A DNA stretch of 64,000 bases from Streptomyces sp. SCL15-4 (GCF_033366695.1 NZ_JAOBTQ010000001.1:3596001-3660000); one strand, 5' to 3'. Counted from the first letter of the stretch, positions 1 through 14,482 are shown. The notes: generated by a model from the sequence alone, not told the origin. Numbers and translations are program-made.

Positions 1-276
1 CCAGCGAGCACAGCTCACGAATCAAGGGGTGCTCGGACAGCTCCAAGGCATCTCCCGCCCCTGGAGGACAGACAGTCCGGCCGCCGACCGCGCCGCCATG
101 CCCATGGCCGGTGCCGCCATGACACCGGCCAGAGTACCGACCAGCCGAAGCGTTCCGCCTGGCTGGGCCGGCGCCGGAGAACCGCCCCCAGAGCGGCCAG
201 GACGGCGGCACAGAGCGCCGCCCAGGGCCGTATGCGGTCCGTGTACGAGGAAACGGCCTAGCCGCCGCACACGCCG
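1..276. other. non-coding stretch downstream of rpoC
   Basis: This stretch lies beyond the rpoC terminator. The open frames here are weak: one minus-strand frame of 88 codons starts inside the terminator hairpin, has no ribosome binding site and carries no recognisable domain. I see no RNA gene or repeat. A gene continuing to the left of the window cannot be excluded. Confidence 0.4.
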
Positions 277-310
277 AAGGGCGGCCACCCCCTACGGGAT
301 GGCCGCCCTT
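277..310 (-). terminator. rpoC terminator hairpin
   Basis: An 11-bp perfect inverted repeat (AAGGGCGGCCA and its complement) encloses a 12-nt loop and begins 12 nt after the rpoC stop codon. It has no clear U-tract, which is usual for streptomycete terminators. It should end the rpoB-rpoC transcript. Confidence 0.8.
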
Positions 311-322
311 CATGCTGCTCGC

Positions 323-4222
<3,900 letters not shown>

Positions 4223-4280
4223 TATGCGTCAATCCCTCTCAGGGTCGAAAGTCTGTGGTCTGAAACGGGGGCCTGGGGGT

Positions 4281-4311
4281 CGGCGGGGCCCTGTGGGTGA
4301 GGGCCCCGCCG
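4281..4311 (-). terminator. rpoB-rpoC intercistronic hairpin
   Basis: A perfect 12-bp GC-only stem (CGGCGGGGCCCT and complement) with a 7-nt loop sits between the rpoB stop and the rpoC start. There is no U-tract. Because beta' must be made in step with beta, it is more likely an RNA-processing or stability element or a partial attenuator than a full terminator; that reading is inference. Confidence 0.5.
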
Positions 4312-4319
4312 GACTCCCG

Positions 4320-7300
4320 TCAGACCTCTTCGACGCTGCTCGGCTCGCGCCGGGACAGGTCGATACCGAGCTCCTCCGCGGCGCGGAAGACGTCCTCGTC
4401 GGTGTCGCGCATCTCGATGGACATACCGTCGCTGGACAGCACCTCCACGTTCAGGCAGAGCGACTGCATCTCCTTGATGAGCACCTTGAAGGACTCGGGG
4501 ATGCCGGGCTCGGGGATGTTCTCGCCCTTGACGATGGCCTCGTAGACCTTCACGCGGCCGGTGACGTCGTCGGACTTGATGGTCAGCAGCTCCTGGAGCG
4601 CGTAGGCGGCGCCGTACGCCTCGAGTGCCCACACCTCCATCTCGCCGAACCGCTGGCCACCGAACTGGGCCTTACCACCCAGCGGCTGCTGGGTGATCAT
4701 CGAGTACGGCCCGGTCGAGCGGGCGTGCAGCTTGTCGTCGACCAGGTGGTGCAGCTTCAGGATGTACATGTAGCCGACGGAGATCGGGTCCGGGAACGGC
4801 TCACCGCTACGGCCGTCGAACAGCCGCGCCTTGCCGGACGGGAGCACCATGCGCTCGCCGTCGCGGTTCGGGATGGTGTGCTGCAGCAGACCCGCCAGCT
4901 CGTCCTCGCGGGCACCGTCGAAGACCGGGGTGGCGACGTTGGTGCGCGGGGCGACCTTGTCGGCGCCGATGACCTGCAGGCGCTGGGCCCACTCGTCGGC
5001 GAGACCGGAGACGTCCCAGCCGCGGCTGGCGAGCCAGCCGAGGTGGATCTCCAGGACCTGTCCCGGGTTCATTCGGGACGGCACACCCAGCGGGTTGAGG
5101 ATGATGTCGACCGGGGTGCCGTCCTCCAGGAACGGCATGTCCTCGATCGGCAGGATCTTGGAGATGACACCCTTGTTGCCGTGCCGGCCGGCGAGCTTGT
5201 CCCCGTCGGTGATCTTGCGCTTCTGCGCGACGTAGACGCGCACCAGCTGGTTCACACCGGGGGGAAGCTCGTCGCCCTCCTCGCGGTCGAAGACGCGGAC
5301 GCCGATGACCTTGCCGATCTCGCCGTGCGGCACCTTCAGCGAGGTGTCACGGACCTCACGGGCCTTCTCACCGAAGATCGCGCGCAGCAGGCGCTCCTCG
5401 GGCGTCAGCTCGGTCTCACCCTTCGGCGTGACCTTGCCGACGAGGATGTCGCCGGCGACGACCTCGGCACCGATACGGATGATGCCGCGCTCGTCGAGGT
5501 CGGCGAGGACCTCCTCGGAGACGTTCGGGATGTCCCGGGTGATCTCCTCGGGGCCGAGCTTGGTGTCACGGGCGTCGACCTCGTGCTCCTCGATGTGGAT
5601 CGAGGAGAGGACGTCGTCCTGTACGAGGCGCTGCGACAGGATGATCGCGTCCTCGTAGTTGTGACCCTCCCACGGCATGAACGCCACGAGCAGGTTCTTG
5701 CCGAGGGCCATCTCGCCGTTCTCGGTGGCCGGACCGTCGGCGAGGACCTGGCCCTCGACGATGCGGTCGCCCTCGTTGACGATGACCTTCTGGTTGACCG
5801 AGGTGCCCTGGTTGGAGCGGGCGAACTTGGCCAGGCGGTACGTGATGTACGTGCCGTCGTCGTTGGCGGTGGTGATGTAGTCCGCGGAGACCTCCTGGAC
5901 CACACCCGCCTTCTCGGCCTTGACGACGTCGCCGGCGTCGACGGCGGAGCGGTACTCCATGCCGGTGCCGACGAGCGGGGCCTCCGACTTAATCAGCGGC
6001 ACGGCCTGGCGCATCATGTTCGCGCCCATGAGGGCACGGTTGGCGTCGTCGTGCTCGAGGAAGGGGATCATGGCGGTCGCGACCGACACCATCTGGCGCG
6101 GCGAGACGTCCATGTAGTCCACGTCCTCGGGGCCGACGTAGTCGACCTCGCCGCCACGGCGGCGGACGAGCACGCGGCTCTCCTCGAACCGGAGGTCGCT
6201 GGTCAGCGGCGCGTTGGCCTGCGCGATGACGAAGCGGTCCTCCTCGTCGGCGGTCAGGTAGTCCACCTCGTCGGTGACCTGGCCGTCGATGACCTTGCGG
6301 TACGGGGTCTCGACGAAACCGAACGCGTTGACCCGGCCGTACGAGGCGAGCGAGCCGATCAGACCGATGTTCGGGCCTTCGGGCGTCTCGATCGGGCACA
6401 TGCGGCCGTAGTGCGAGGGGTGCACGTCACGGACCTCGAAGCCGGCCCGCTCACGGGACAGACCGCCGGGGCCGAGCGCCGACAGACGGCGCTTGTGCGT
6501 CAGCCCGGAGAGCGGGTTGTTCTGGTCCATGAACTGCGACAGCTGGCTGGTGCCGAAGAACTCCTTGATGGAGGCGACGACCGGCCGGATGTTGATCAGG
6601 GTCTGCGGCGTGATCGCCTCGACGTCCTGGGTCGTCATGCGCTCGCGCACGACGCGCTCCATACGGGCCAGGCCCGTGCGGACCTGGTTCTGGATCAGCT
6701 CGCCGACACTGCGCAGGCGCCGGTTGCCGAAGTGGTCGATGTCGTCGGTCTCGACGACGACCGTCTCGCCGTTGTCACCGGTGGTCTCGGTCTCGCCGGC
6801 GTGCAGCTTCACCAGGTACTTGATCGTCGAGATGATGTCCTCGACGGTCAGGATGCCCGCGTCCAGCGGGGTGTCCGTACCCAGCTTCTTGTTGACCTTG
6901 TAGCGGCCGACCTTGGCGAGGTCGTAGCGCTTGTGGTTGAAGTAGAGGTTCTCCAGCAGCGTCTGCGCGGCCTCACGCGTCGGGGGCTCGCCCGGGCGCA
7001 GCTTGCGGTAGATGTCGAGCAGCGCGTCGTCCTGGCCCTGGGTGTGGTCCTTCTCCAGGGTGGCGCGCATCGACTCGTAGTCGCCGAACTCCTCGAGGAT
7101 CTGCTCGGTGGTCCAGCCGAGCGCCTTCAGCAGCACGGTGACCGACTGCTTGCGCTTGCGGTCGATGCGGACACCGACCATGTCGCGCTTGTCGATCTCC
7201 ATCTCCAGCCAGGCACCCCGGGACGGGATGATCTTGGCGGAGAAGATGTCCTTGTCGGAGGTCTTGTCGATGGTGGAATCGAAGTAGACACCGGGGGAAC

Positions 7301-7805
7301 GGACCAACTGCGACACCACGACACGCTCGGTGCCGTTGATGACGAAAGTGCCCTTGTTCGTCATGAGCGGGAAGTCGCCCATGAAGACGGTCTGGGACTT
7401 GATCTCGCCGGTCTCGTTGTTGGTGAACTCGGCGGTGACGAAGAGCGGGGCGGCGTACGTGAAGTCGCGGTCCTTGCACTCGTCGATCGAGTTCTTCGGC
7501 GGCTCGAAGCGGTGGTCCCGGAACGTCAGCGACATCGACCCGGAGAAGTCCTCGATCGGGGAGATCTCCTCGAAGATCTCCTCCAGACCGGACTTGGTGG
7601 GGACGTCCTGACCGTTCTCCAGAGCCTCCTCGACCCGAGTCTGCCAGGCGGTGTTGCCGAGCAGCCAGTCAAAGCTCTCGGTCTGCAGCGCGAGCAGGTT
7701 CGGAACCTCGAGGGGCTCCTTGATCTTTGCAAAGGAGATGCGCAGCGGGGCGGTGCTGGCGCCGTTGTTCGTATTCGCGGTCGAGGCAGTGCGCGAGGCG
7801 GCCAA
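4320..7805 (-). CDS. rpoB: DNA-directed RNA polymerase subunit beta
   Basis: Second-largest RNA polymerase subunit, target of rifamycins. The TTG at 7805 is chosen as start: it has a GGAAGGA ribosome binding site just upstream and gives the streptomycete N-terminus ([15 protein letters not shown]) and 1161 aa, the known streptomycete length. The open frame extends 20 codons further up without support. The rifampicin pocket reads [15 protein letters not shown] then [10 protein letters not shown], with the Asp, His and Ser positions all wild type (the Ser is about residue 442), so this allele looks rifampicin-sensitive. It is the first gene of rpoBC. Confidence 0.98.
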   Translation of the reverse strand: MAASRTASTANTNNGASTAPLRISFAKIKEPLEVPNLLALQTESFDWLLGNTAWQTRVEEALENGQDVPTKSGLEEIFEEISPIEDFSGSMSLTFRDHRFEPPKNSIDECKDRDFTYAAPLFVTAEFTNNETGEIKSQTVFMGDFPLMTNKGTFVINGTERVVVSQLVRSPGVYFDSTIDKTSDKDIFSAKIIPSRGAWLEMEIDKRDMVGVRIDRKRKQSVTVLLKALGWTTEQILEEFGDYESMRATLEKDHTQGQDDALLDIYRKLRPGEPPTREAAQTLLENLYFNHKRYDLAKVGRYKVNKKLGTDTPLDAGILTVEDIISTIKYLVKLHAGETETTGDNGETVVVETDDIDHFGNRRLRSVGELIQNQVRTGLARMERVVRERMTTQDVEAITPQTLINIRPVVASIKEFFGTSQLSQFMDQNNPLSGLTHKRRLSALGPGGLSRERAGFEVRDVHPSHYGRMCPIETPEGPNIGLIGSLASYGRVNAFGFVETPYRKVIDGQVTDEVDYLTADEEDRFVIAQANAPLTSDLRFEESRVLVRRRGGEVDYVGPEDVDYMDVSPRQMVSVATAMIPFLEHDDANRALMGANMMRQAVPLIKSEAPLVGTGMEYRSAVDAGDVVKAEKAGVVQEVSADYITTANDDGTYITYRLAKFARSNQGTSVNQKVIVNEGDRIVEGQVLADGPATENGEMALGKNLLVAFMPWEGHNYEDAIILSQRLVQDDVLSSIHIEEHEVDARDTKLGPEEITRDIPNVSEEVLADLDERGIIRIGAEVVAGDILVGKVTPKGETELTPEERLLRAIFGEKAREVRDTSLKVPHGEIGKVIGVRVFDREEGDELPPGVNQLVRVYVAQKRKITDGDKLAGRHGNKGVISKILPIEDMPFLEDGTPVDIILNPLGVPSRMNPGQVLEIHLGWLASRGWDVSGLADEWAQRLQVIGADKVAPRTNVATPVFDGAREDELAGLLQHTIPNRDGERMVLPSGKARLFDGRSGEPFPDPISVGYMYILKLHHLVDDKLHARSTGPYSMITQQPLGGKAQFGGQRFGEMEVWALEAYGAAYALQELLTIKSDDVTGRVKVYEAIVKGENIPEPGIPESFKVLIKEMQSLCLNVEVLSSDGMSIEMRDTDEDVFRAAEELGIDLSRREPSSVEEV

Positions 7806-8266
7806 GAGGGGGTCCTTCCGAGGGCTCGGACTCACTACGCGCGTACCGGTCCCTCTCCTGTACACAGAGACGGAGACCCCAGGTCGGGGGGTTTCGGTCG
7901 ACTGTGCTCAAGTGAGGGCAGACCCCTGGTGACGGGCAGGGGACAGCTAACAGGCAGCGCAAAGGGTCAGTGTAGCCACTTGGCACACTGATGTCCAGCG
8001 CGGGTATTCGAAGACCCTCGTTGTGCTCAACGCCCTCTTCAACGTCCTCGGCATGCCTGCTCTCAACGCACGTTGATACTGCCCTCTTCGTCGTCGATCC
8101 ATGCCTCGGATTCGGATCCTTGTGACGACGCGTCCTGAGAATTGCGCGCTGCGTGCCGTTCGTCAAGGGCTCCTGGCCGGAACCGGGACATCGGGAGACA
8201 CGACGAAGATCACCTTACCCCGCACGAACACAGGTGCAAGGCGGCCCTCGCCGGGCCCGGGGAACG
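7806..8266 (-). promoter_or_regulatory. rpoBC leader and promoter region
   Basis: About 460 nt without a coding frame lie between the rplL terminator hairpin and the rpoB start. By position this is the rpoBC promoter plus a long 5' leader. I could not pick out convincing -10/-35 elements by eye and claim no specific promoter. Confidence 0.5.
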
Positions 8267-8304
8267 CCGAAGGGCGACCACCCGGATGGATGATCGCCCT
8301 TCGG
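8267..8304 (-). terminator. rplJL terminator or attenuator hairpin
   Basis: An 11-bp inverted repeat (CCGAAGGGCGA with complement) encloses 16 nt and begins about 50 nt after the rplL stop codon. It probably ends or attenuates the rplJL transcript ahead of rpoBC, where L7/L12 must be made in excess over polymerase subunits. Confidence 0.75.
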
Positions 8305-8353
8305 TGCGTTCGCGTTACAGCCCTAGCGGGCCGCTGTGGCGCTCGCGAAGGTC

Positions 8354-8737
8354 TTACTTGACCTCGACGGAGGCACCGGCGCCCTTGAGGGCCTCGGCGG
8401 CCTTGTCAGCGGCCTCCTTGTTGACCTTCTCGAGGACCGGCTTCGGGGTGCCGTCGACGAGGTCCTTGGCCTCCTTCAGACCCAGGGAGGTCAGCTCACG
8501 CACGACCTTGATGACCTGGATCTTCTTGTCGCCGGCACCGGTGAGGATGACGTCGAACTCGTCCTTCTCCTCCTCGGCCTCGGCGGCCGGGGCACCCGGG
8601 GCGCCGGCGGCGGCAACGGCGACCGGGGCGGCGGCGGTGACGTCGAACTTCTCCTCGAACGCCTTCACGAACTCGGCGAGCTGGATCAGGGTCATGCCCT
8701 CGAACTCGGCGAGCAGTTCGTCCTGGGTGAGAGCCAT
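8354..8737 (-). CDS. rplL: 50S ribosomal protein L7/L12
   Basis: Forms the multicopy L7/L12 stalk that recruits translation factors. The protein is 127 aa. It has an N-terminal dimerisation helix region ([20 protein letters not shown]), an Ala/Gly/Pro-rich hinge around residues 42-55, and the C-terminal factor-binding domain with the conserved [16 protein letters not shown]. It follows rplJ by 111 nt on the same strand and ends before a strong hairpin. Confidence 0.98.
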   Translation of the reverse strand: MALTQDELLAEFEGMTLIQLAEFVKAFEEKFDVTAAAPVAVAAAGAPGAPAAEAEEEKDEFDVILTGAGDKKIQVIKVVRELTSLGLKEAKDLVDGTPKPVLEKVNKEAADKAAEALKGAGASVEVK

Positions 8738-8848
8738 GATGGCTTTCCTTCCACTAAATCGGCAGGTGCCGGATGTACATGGTTGGCGGGCGTACGTTCG
8801 GCCCGCTACGACCGCTGCCTGGAGACGGCGGTCATGATGCGAGCCGAA

Positions 8849-9379
8849 TTACTCGGCACCGCCCTGCTCGGCCTGCTTGGCGCGCAGCGCGTCCACGGTG
8901 CGGACGAGCTTCGACGGGAGCGCCTGGAAGAGCGCGGCAGCCTGGGACTGCTTGCCCTTCATGGCGCCCGCCAGCTTGGCGAGCAGAACCTCACGGGACT
9001 CGAGGTCCGCAAGCTTCTTGATCTCGTCGGCGGACAGCGCCTTACCGTCAAGGACACCGCCCTTGATGACGAGATCGGGGTTCTCCTTGGCGAAGTCACG
9101 CAGACCCTTCGCCGACTCCACCGGGTCACCGGTGACGAAGGCGACGGCCGTCGGGCCAGCGAAGAGCTGGTCCTCCAGCGTGATCCCGGCCTCCTTGGCC
9201 GCAATCTTGGTCAGCGTGTTCTTCACCACGGCGTACTGGGCGTTCTCACCGAGCGACCGGCGCAGCGTCTTGAGCTGCGCCACGGTGAGACCGCGGTACT
9301 CGGTCAGCACGGCGGCGTTGGAGCTGCGGAACTTGTCCGTCAGCTCCGCAACCGCGGCAGCCTTGTCGGGCCTCGCCAT
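8849..9379 (-). CDS. rplJ: 50S ribosomal protein L10
   Basis: Anchors the L7/L12 dimers to the large subunit and, in bacteria, represses its own operon. The ATG at 9379 gives 176 aa beginning [17 protein letters not shown], the usual actinobacterial L10 N-terminus, with a GGAAGGAGG ribosome binding site upstream. The open frame runs 200 codons further upstream but that part has no family similarity. It is co-transcribed with rplL. Confidence 0.98.
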   Translation of the reverse strand: MARPDKAAAVAELTDKFRSSNAAVLTEYRGLTVAQLKTLRRSLGENAQYAVVKNTLTKIAAKEAGITLEDQLFAGPTAVAFVTGDPVESAKGLRDFAKENPDLVIKGGVLDGKALSADEIKKLADLESREVLLAKLAGAMKGKQSQAAALFQALPSKLVRTVDALRAKQAEQGGAE

Positions 9380-9530
9380 AGAGCCTCGGCCTCCTTCCGG
9401 GTGATTCGGACCGCGCGGACCCGAAGGAGGACTGGGGAAACGAAACGCCCCGGCGCAGGCGCACGGGGCGGACTCGACCGGACTTGCACGCGCTAGTCGT
9501 GCGCACCCGGGAGTACTTCCACTGTCACCT
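9380..9530 (-). promoter_or_regulatory. rplJ 5' leader, probable L10 autoregulatory region
   Basis: Just upstream of rplJ the transcript can form several GC-rich hairpins, for example CCGCCCCGTGCG folding on CGCCGGGGCG. L10-L7/L12 complexes bind a structured leader in most bacteria, so this is the expected place. I did not match a specific L10-leader consensus base by base. Confidence 0.4.
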
Positions 9531-9709
9531 GCGCGGGTCGTCCACTTTTCAGCGGATCCTTCGGCCACCGCGCCCTCATTCGAGCGCACGGCAACGACCA
9601 GCGGTCTTTGGCTTCTCCGAGAGAGTACGGGACCGACACGCCACAGAGCAAATCGGTCCGTTTGGGAGTACGACGGGACGGGCATGGGGCGCAACGCGAC
9701 GGGGCCGGC

Positions 9710-10640
9710 CCTACGGTGACGGCTCAGCACTACGGCGGCACGAGAAAGGCGGGCGGGGGCTGGCCGGCTTCTCCGGCGCCGGCGCGCGGTCCGGGCGCCG
9801 GGACAGGGGGCGGCGGCCCGCCGGCACGGCGAAGGCGCGAGCGAGGTCACGGCCGGCACCACGGCGGTGGCCCGAAGACGGCGGCGCCTCACCGGTACGG
9901 CGGCGAGGCGGCGGGAGCGGGATGGTCCGGAGCCGGACTGGGCCCCGGTGCGCGGGGCGCGGTGGCGGCCTGGAGCCACCGCCGGGCCGGGACCGGACCG
10001 GGCTCACAGCCAGCTCCAGTGCGGGCGTGAGGTGCCCGGACCAAGAGAAGACCGGGGCCCGGGCCGGCTCAAGGCCCCGCAGCTGCCTCCCGTGCGCGCG
10101 TGAAGCGCCGTTCGGCGCAGGAAAGCCGGGGGACGAGGCCAGGCCGGAGGGACGGGCTCCCCCGCGCTTACGATGCGCGGGCGCGGCCTTGGGCTGGAGC
10201 CGAACCGAGGACCGGGCTGCTCATCGCCCCGGGTACAGGTCACGGGCCGAAGCCGGCCCTCGGTCAGAACCGAGGGCAACCGACGGCCGGACTCGCCGCT
10301 CCCCCGATGCACGGGACGCGGCCATGGGCTGAAGCTGCCGCCAGGCCGGGGCCGGGACAGGCCCGGCCAGTAGCTTCCGCGCAAGCATGAGGCGTCGAGG
10401 CCGAGAAAAGTCGCGGTCCGGGCCGGAGGCCGAACGGGGCTTCTGGTCCTCCGCGGCGGGGCCGGAGCCGGCGCAAAGGCTCCCGCGGTCGCCTGCCGTG
10501 CGCCGGTGAAGCCGCGGAGACGGGCGCCCGCGCCTCGGCTGGGGCCGACGACGGGGCGGGGCGGGGCCTCGACAGGCCCCGCCGGTGCCTTCCGACCGCG
10601 CACGCCGTGCCGGGCCGTGCGGCGTGCGGGGGGCACAAGG
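9710..10640. repeat. long GC-rich non-coding region with degenerate repeats
   Basis: About 0.9 kb between the rplJ promoter region and the lipoprotein gene has no credible gene. It contains divergent repeats. A motif resembling GCTTCCGTGCGCGCGTGAAG recurs near 10013, 10082, 10374, 10492 and 10587. A longer block (GGCCGGA, then CTCCCCC, then GCGGCCATGGGCTG) occurs at about 10144-10200 and again at 10284-10340, about 140 nt apart. The open frames here differ between strands and share no domain, so I read the region as a decayed tandem repeat. Confidence 0.55.
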
Positions 10641-10652
10641 TGATGCGTCGGG

Positions 10653-11582
10653 TCAGGAGGCCGTGCCCGTGCCCGTGCCGCCGGTGGCCATGCCGCCGGA
10701 CTTCATCATGTCGGCGAAGTCCTTGGTGTCGCCGGCCGGCGGTGCCTCGGCGGCGACCTTCACGCCGTAGTCCGAGTAGTACGCCGTGCTGGTCATCGCG
10801 CCGTTGGCGGTGTCCGCCTTCTCGGTCTTCTTGATCAGCAGGTCCTTGCCGTCGACCCAGATGTCGATGGTCTCCGTGGTGACGCCCGCCTGGCTGAGCT
10901 GCTTCTTCAGCGCCGCCATCTGGTCGGCGTCGAGGTTGCTGGTCTTGTCGGCGAGGTCGGCGACGTTGACCTTGCCGGAGTAGTGCGTGGTCTGGACGCC
11001 GGAGACCTTCTCCTCGCCGACCTTCTTCACGTCACCGGAGGCCAGCAGCAGCTTCACGGACTGGTTCGGGGTGGCGTTCTGGATCTGGTCCTTCATGTAC
11101 GAGCCGGACGCGCCGCCTATCTTGGCGAGGTCGTCGTACGAGTACTTGATCCAGTGCTTGCCGCCGCCCGCCTGCTGGGCGTAGGCGTCGCTCATGTGCG
11201 CGTAGTAGGCGTCCGACAGGTACCGGGCCTCCATCGACTGGGTGCCGGCCTTCTTCATCAGCTCGGCCATCTGACCACCGGTGTAGGTGATGGTCATGGT
11301 GCCCTTGAGGCCGTCCTCCCAGGTGAGGGCGCCGTTCGCGGACATCGACATGAGGTCGCCGACGGACGTCGTGGAGCGCACCTTCGCCGAGTCGGCCTGG
11401 TCGGTGGACTTCTCCACGGAACGCAGCGCGGCGATGGGGCTGAGGTGCACCGGGCCCTTGCCGGCCGCCTTGCCGTCCTTGTCGTCCTTGCCGGAGTCGG
11501 AGGAGCCGCAGGCGGCCACTCCGGTCAGCGCGGCCACCACCGCGATCGAAAGGGTCACCCGGCGCACGGTCGTGCTCTTCAT
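10653..11582 (-). CDS. putative lipoprotein, LppX/LprG-like
   Basis: Exported lipoprotein of 309 aa. The signal peptide has a lipobox ending VAAC with the lipidated Cys at residue 25, followed by a Gly/Ser/Asp/Lys-rich linker. The body (residues about 45-290) resembles the LppX/LprAFG-type fold in length and pattern, with alternating strands such as VRSTTSVGDLMSMSANGAL and a C-terminal Gly/Thr tail. In mycobacteria that fold carries lipids; the role here is unknown. It is transcribed separately from rplA, with a strong terminator between the two, and points into the repeat region. Confidence 0.85.
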   Translation of the reverse strand: MKSTTVRRVTLSIAVVAALTGVAACGSSDSGKDDKDGKAAGKGPVHLSPIAALRSVEKSTDQADSAKVRSTTSVGDLMSMSANGALTWEDGLKGTMTITYTGGQMAELMKKAGTQSMEARYLSDAYYAHMSDAYAQQAGGGKHWIKYSYDDLAKIGGASGSYMKDQIQNATPNQSVKLLLASGDVKKVGEEKVSGVQTTHYSGKVNVADLADKTSNLDADQMAALKKQLSQAGVTTETIDIWVDGKDLLIKKTEKADTANGAMTSTAYYSDYGVKVAAEAPPAGDTKDFADMMKSGGMATGGTGTGTAS

Positions 11583-11661
11583 CTGCTCCCACCCCTATTG
11601 CGTGTCCTGTGCCTGCACCGTAACCCAGGCCACTGACAGTCGTACGAAAGGTCGTACACAG

Positions 11662-11705
11662 AAAGGACGGGCCCGGAACCGGAGAGGTTCCAGGGCCCGC
11701 CCTTT
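11662..11705 (-). terminator. rplKA terminator
   Basis: A long nearly perfect hairpin: AAAGG, CGGGCCC and GGAACC pair with GGTTCC, GGGCCCG and CCTTT around a 5-nt loop, with single-base bulges. It begins about 45 nt after the rplA stop, so it ends the rplK-rplA message before the lipoprotein gene. Confidence 0.85.
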
Positions 11706-11748
11706 CGTTCTACGCGTCCGTGACGCGGCTACCGCGCTGAGCCGGGGC

Positions 11749-12474
11749 TCAGACGGCGGCCGGGTCCTCCTCGACGAGGAGGTTGCGGGTGCGGTTCGGG
11801 TCGACCGGAACGCCGGGGCCCATCGTGGTGGTGATGGCGGCCTTCTTGATGTAGCGACCCTTGGCGGCGGACGGCTTCAGACGGAGGATCTCCTCCAGCG
11901 CGGCGCCGTAGTTCTCCACCAGCTTGTCGTCGTCGAAGGACGCCTTGCCGATGATGAAGTGCAGGTTCGAGTGCTTGTCGACGCGGAACTCGATCTTGCC
12001 GCCCTTGATGTCCGTGACGGCCTTGGTCACGTCGGGGGTGACGGTGCCGGTCTTCGGGTTCGGCATCAGACCACGCGGGCCGAGGACGCGGCCGAGGCGG
12101 CCGACCTTGCCCATGAGGTCCGGGGTGGCGACGACGGCGTCGAAGTCCAGACGGCCCTTCGCGACCTCGTCGATCAGCTCGTCGGCACCGACGATGTCGG
12201 CGCCCGCGGCACGCGCGGCCTCGGCACGGTCGCCGGTCGCGAAGACCAGGACCCGGGCGGTCTTACCGGTGCCGTGCGGAAGGTTCACGGTGCCACGGAC
12301 CATCTGGTCGGCCTTGCGCGGGTCGACACCCAGACGGAAGGCGACCTCGACGGTGGCGTCGAACTTGGTCGTGGAGGTCTCCTTGGCGAGACGGACGGCT
12401 TCGAGCGGGGCGTAGAGCTTCTCCCGGTCGACCTTGGCGTCCGCAGCGCGGAGAGCCTTGCTGCGCTTGCTCAC
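11749..12474 (-). CDS. rplA: 50S ribosomal protein L1
   Basis: Builds the L1 stalk next to the E site and can act as a translational repressor. The GTG at 12474 ([16 protein letters not shown]) gives 241 aa, the usual streptomycete length, and has GGAG 7 nt upstream; the upstream part of the frame is not conserved. The signature [14 protein letters not shown] is present. It follows rplK by 109 nt. Confidence 0.98.
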   Translation of the reverse strand: MSKRSKALRAADAKVDREKLYAPLEAVRLAKETSTTKFDATVEVAFRLGVDPRKADQMVRGTVNLPHGTGKTARVLVFATGDRAEAARAAGADIVGADELIDEVAKGRLDFDAVVATPDLMGKVGRLGRVLGPRGLMPNPKTGTVTPDVTKAVTDIKGGKIEFRVDKHSNLHFIIGKASFDDDKLVENYGAALEEILRLKPSAAKGRYIKKAAITTTMGPGVPVDPNRTRNLLVEEDPAAV

Positions 12475-12583
12475 AACTTGCTCCTGTGTGTTCTGAAAGG
12501 AGTCGTGGTCCTTGGGCCGAGCAGGCCCTGCCACGTGCGGCCGCGACGTGCAGGCAGCCGCATGACTGCTACGAAGGTGGGGT

Positions 12584-13018
12584 TCAGCCCTCGACCGTGA
12601 CGCCCATGGAACGCGCGGTACCGGCGATGATCTTCGCCGCGGCGTCCAGGTCGTTCGCGTTCAGGTCGGCCATCTTGGTCTGGGCGATCTCGCGGACCTG
12701 CGCCTCGGTGATCTTGGCGACCTTGGTCTTGTGCGGCTCGCCCGAGCCCTTCTCGACACCCGCGGCCTTGAGGATCATCTTCGCGGCCGGCGGCGTCTTG
12801 GTGATGAAGGTGAAGGAACGGTCCTCGTAGACCGTGATCTCCACCGGGATGACCCAACCACGCTGCGACTCGGTCGCGGCGTTGTAGGCCTTGCAGAACT
12901 CCATGATGTTGACGCCGTGCTGGCCCAGCGCCGGGCCGACCGGCGGAGCCGGGTTGGCGGCGCCGGCCTGGATCTGGAGCTTGATAAGCCCCGTGACCTT
13001 CTTCTTCTTGGGAGGCAT
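12584..13018 (-). CDS. rplK: 50S ribosomal protein L11
   Basis: Binds the GTPase-associated centre of 23S rRNA and is needed for RelA activation and thiostrepton sensitivity. The protein is 144 aa and starts [19 protein letters not shown]. The Pro-rich N-domain ([18 protein letters not shown]) and the C-terminal RNA-binding domain ending [12 protein letters not shown] are intact. It is first of the rplKA pair. Unusually, it is separated from nusG by another gene. Confidence 0.98.
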   Translation of the reverse strand: MPPKKKKVTGLIKLQIQAGAANPAPPVGPALGQHGVNIMEFCKAYNAATESQRGWVIPVEITVYEDRSFTFITKTPPAAKMILKAAGVEKGSGEPHKTKVAKITEAQVREIAQTKMADLNANDLDAAAKIIAGTARSMGVTVEG

Positions 13019-13148
13019 GCTCTCTCCGGGTCCTTACTGAGAGGTTGATGGCCGTCTGCGTCATCCGGATCCATGCCTTGCACGATCCCGCAGATGGCAT
13101 ACCGCACAACGATAGCCGCTGTCCCCTCGGGACAAGAAATCCTCCAGG

Positions 13149-13598
13149 TCAGACGGCCTGCGCGGGACCCTCGGGACGCCGGTCGCGCAGCACGTGCGCG
13201 GCCGCGGCGAGCAGCGCGAACAGGGTCGCGCCCACGGGCAGCGCGAGCAGCGCGGCCACGGCGCCACGCCCGGTGTCGCCGACGAGCGCCGCCCGGCCCG
13301 GCTCGCCGGGCGCGGTGCGCACCGACACGGTGTCGCCCTCGGTGTGGCCTCCCGCGCGCGTGCCGACCGGCAGACCGGCCGTCACCCGCTCGCCCGCGAC
13401 GGAGTAGGTCACCGCGCAGCCGCCGAGGAGGCAGGGCCCGTCGTGGAAGGTGGCCGCGACCGGCTCGGCGCCGCGCAGCCCGGTGCGCTGCCAGGCCGCC
13501 GGGAGGCAGAGCGCGTACGACAGGACGAGCGGCGCCAGTACCGCCACGGTGACGACGGCGGGCCGGACACGACGGAAGCGCCCCGGGCCGGTGGTCAC
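13149..13598 (-). CDS. small membrane protein, DUF3592-like
   Basis: Predicted 149-aa protein with a hydrophobic segment near residues 13-33, a soluble loop of about 80 residues and a second hydrophobic segment near 112-132. The loop pattern (CAVTYSVAGERVTAG ... GDTVSVRTAPGEPGRA) resembles DUF3592-type membrane proteins; I infer no function. The GTG at 13598 is 26 nt after the nusG stop, so the gene is probably read through from nusG. It interrupts the nusG-rplK order that is adjacent in most bacteria. Confidence 0.7.
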   Translation of the reverse strand: MTTGPGRFRRVRPAVVTVAVLAPLVLSYALCLPAAWQRTGLRGAEPVAATFHDGPCLLGGCAVTYSVAGERVTAGLPVGTRAGGHTEGDTVSVRTAPGEPGRAALVGDTGRGAVAALLALPVGATLFALLAAAAHVLRDRRPEGPAQAV

Positions 13599-13624
13599 CG
13601 GCGGGGCGCTTCCGGAGCGTGTGC

Positions 13625-14482
13625 TCAGTTCTTCTGGATCTGGTCGAAGGACAGCTCGACCGGGGTCTCGCGGCCGAAGATCTCGACCAGGCCCTTGACC
13701 TTCTTGGAGTCGGGGTTGATCTCGTTGATGGTCGCCTGGAGCGTGGCGAACGGGCCGTCGGTGACGGTGACCGAGTCGCCGACCTCGAAGTCCAGGACCT
13801 GGACCTCGACCTTGCGCTGCGGAGCGGGCTTGCCCTCGGCCTCGGCGGCCTCCCGGGCGGCCTTCTCCTCGGCCTCCGGGGCGAGCATCTTGACGATCTC
13901 GTCCAGGGTCAGCGGGTAGGGGTCGTAGGCGTTGCCGACGAAGCCGGTGACGCCCGGGGTGTTGCGGACGACGCCCCAGGACTCGTTGGTCAGGTCCATG
14001 CGGACCAGGACGTAACCCGGCAGCTTGTTCTGCTTGATCGTCTTGCGGTCGCCGTTCTTGATCTGGACGACCTCTTCCTGCGGCACCTCGGCCTGGAAGA
14101 TGTAGTCCTCGACGTTCAGCGAGACGGCGCGCTGCTCCAGGTTGGTCTTCACGCGGTTCTCGTAACCGGCGTAGGTGTGGATGACGTACCACTCGCCGGG
14201 CAGGGTGCGCAGTTCCTCGCGCAGGGCCTCGACCGGGTCGACCGGAGCGGCCGGCTCGGCCTCGACGGCCTCGGCGTCGGCCTCGGCCTCCTCGGCGGGC
14301 TCTTCGTCCTCGTCCTCGGCGTCGACGGCGGCCTCCTCGGCCGGCTCCCCCGCCTCGGCCTCGGCAGCCTCGAACTCGTCCTGGTCGTCCGCGCCCTCGA
14401 CGATGTCGAGCTCGTCGTCCACCGTCTCGGCAGCCAGCCCGCGGGGGTCTGTGGCGTCGTCGTTCAGGTTCGGGTCAGACAC
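13625..14482 (-). CDS. nusG: transcription termination/antitermination protein NusG
   Basis: Binds RNA polymerase and couples it to Rho or the ribosome. It has 285 aa because of a long acidic N-terminus (residues 1-105, very rich in Glu, Asp and Ala) that is typical of streptomycetes. The NGN domain begins at [17 protein letters not shown]. The KOW domain at the C-terminus contains [12 protein letters not shown]. The Met at 14482 starts the known [13 protein letters not shown] N-terminus. It lies 80 nt downstream of secE. Confidence 0.97.
   Translation of the reverse strand: MSDPNLNDDATDPRGLAAETVDDELDIVEGADDQDEFEAAEAEAGEPAEEAAVDAEDEDEEPAEEAEADAEAVEAEPAAPVDPVEALREELRTLPGEWYVIHTYAGYENRVKTNLEQRAVSLNVEDYIFQAEVPQEEVVQIKNGDRKTIKQNKLPGYVLVRMDLTNESWGVVRNTPGVTGFVGNAYDPYPLTLDEIVKMLAPEAEEKAAREAAEAEGKPAPQRKVEVQVLDFEVGDSVTVTDGPFATLQATINEINPDSKKVKGLVEIFGRETPVELSFDQIQKN

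Noticed and set aside
22..288. Minus-strand frame of 88 codons after rpoC
   Set aside because: It starts inside the rpoC terminator hairpin, has no ribosome binding site, and shows no known domain.
10004..10636. Open frames of 60-210 codons in the GC-rich region beside rplJ
   Set aside because: They occur on both strands, have low-complexity Arg/Pro/Gly products, lack ribosome binding sites, and cross the degenerate repeats.
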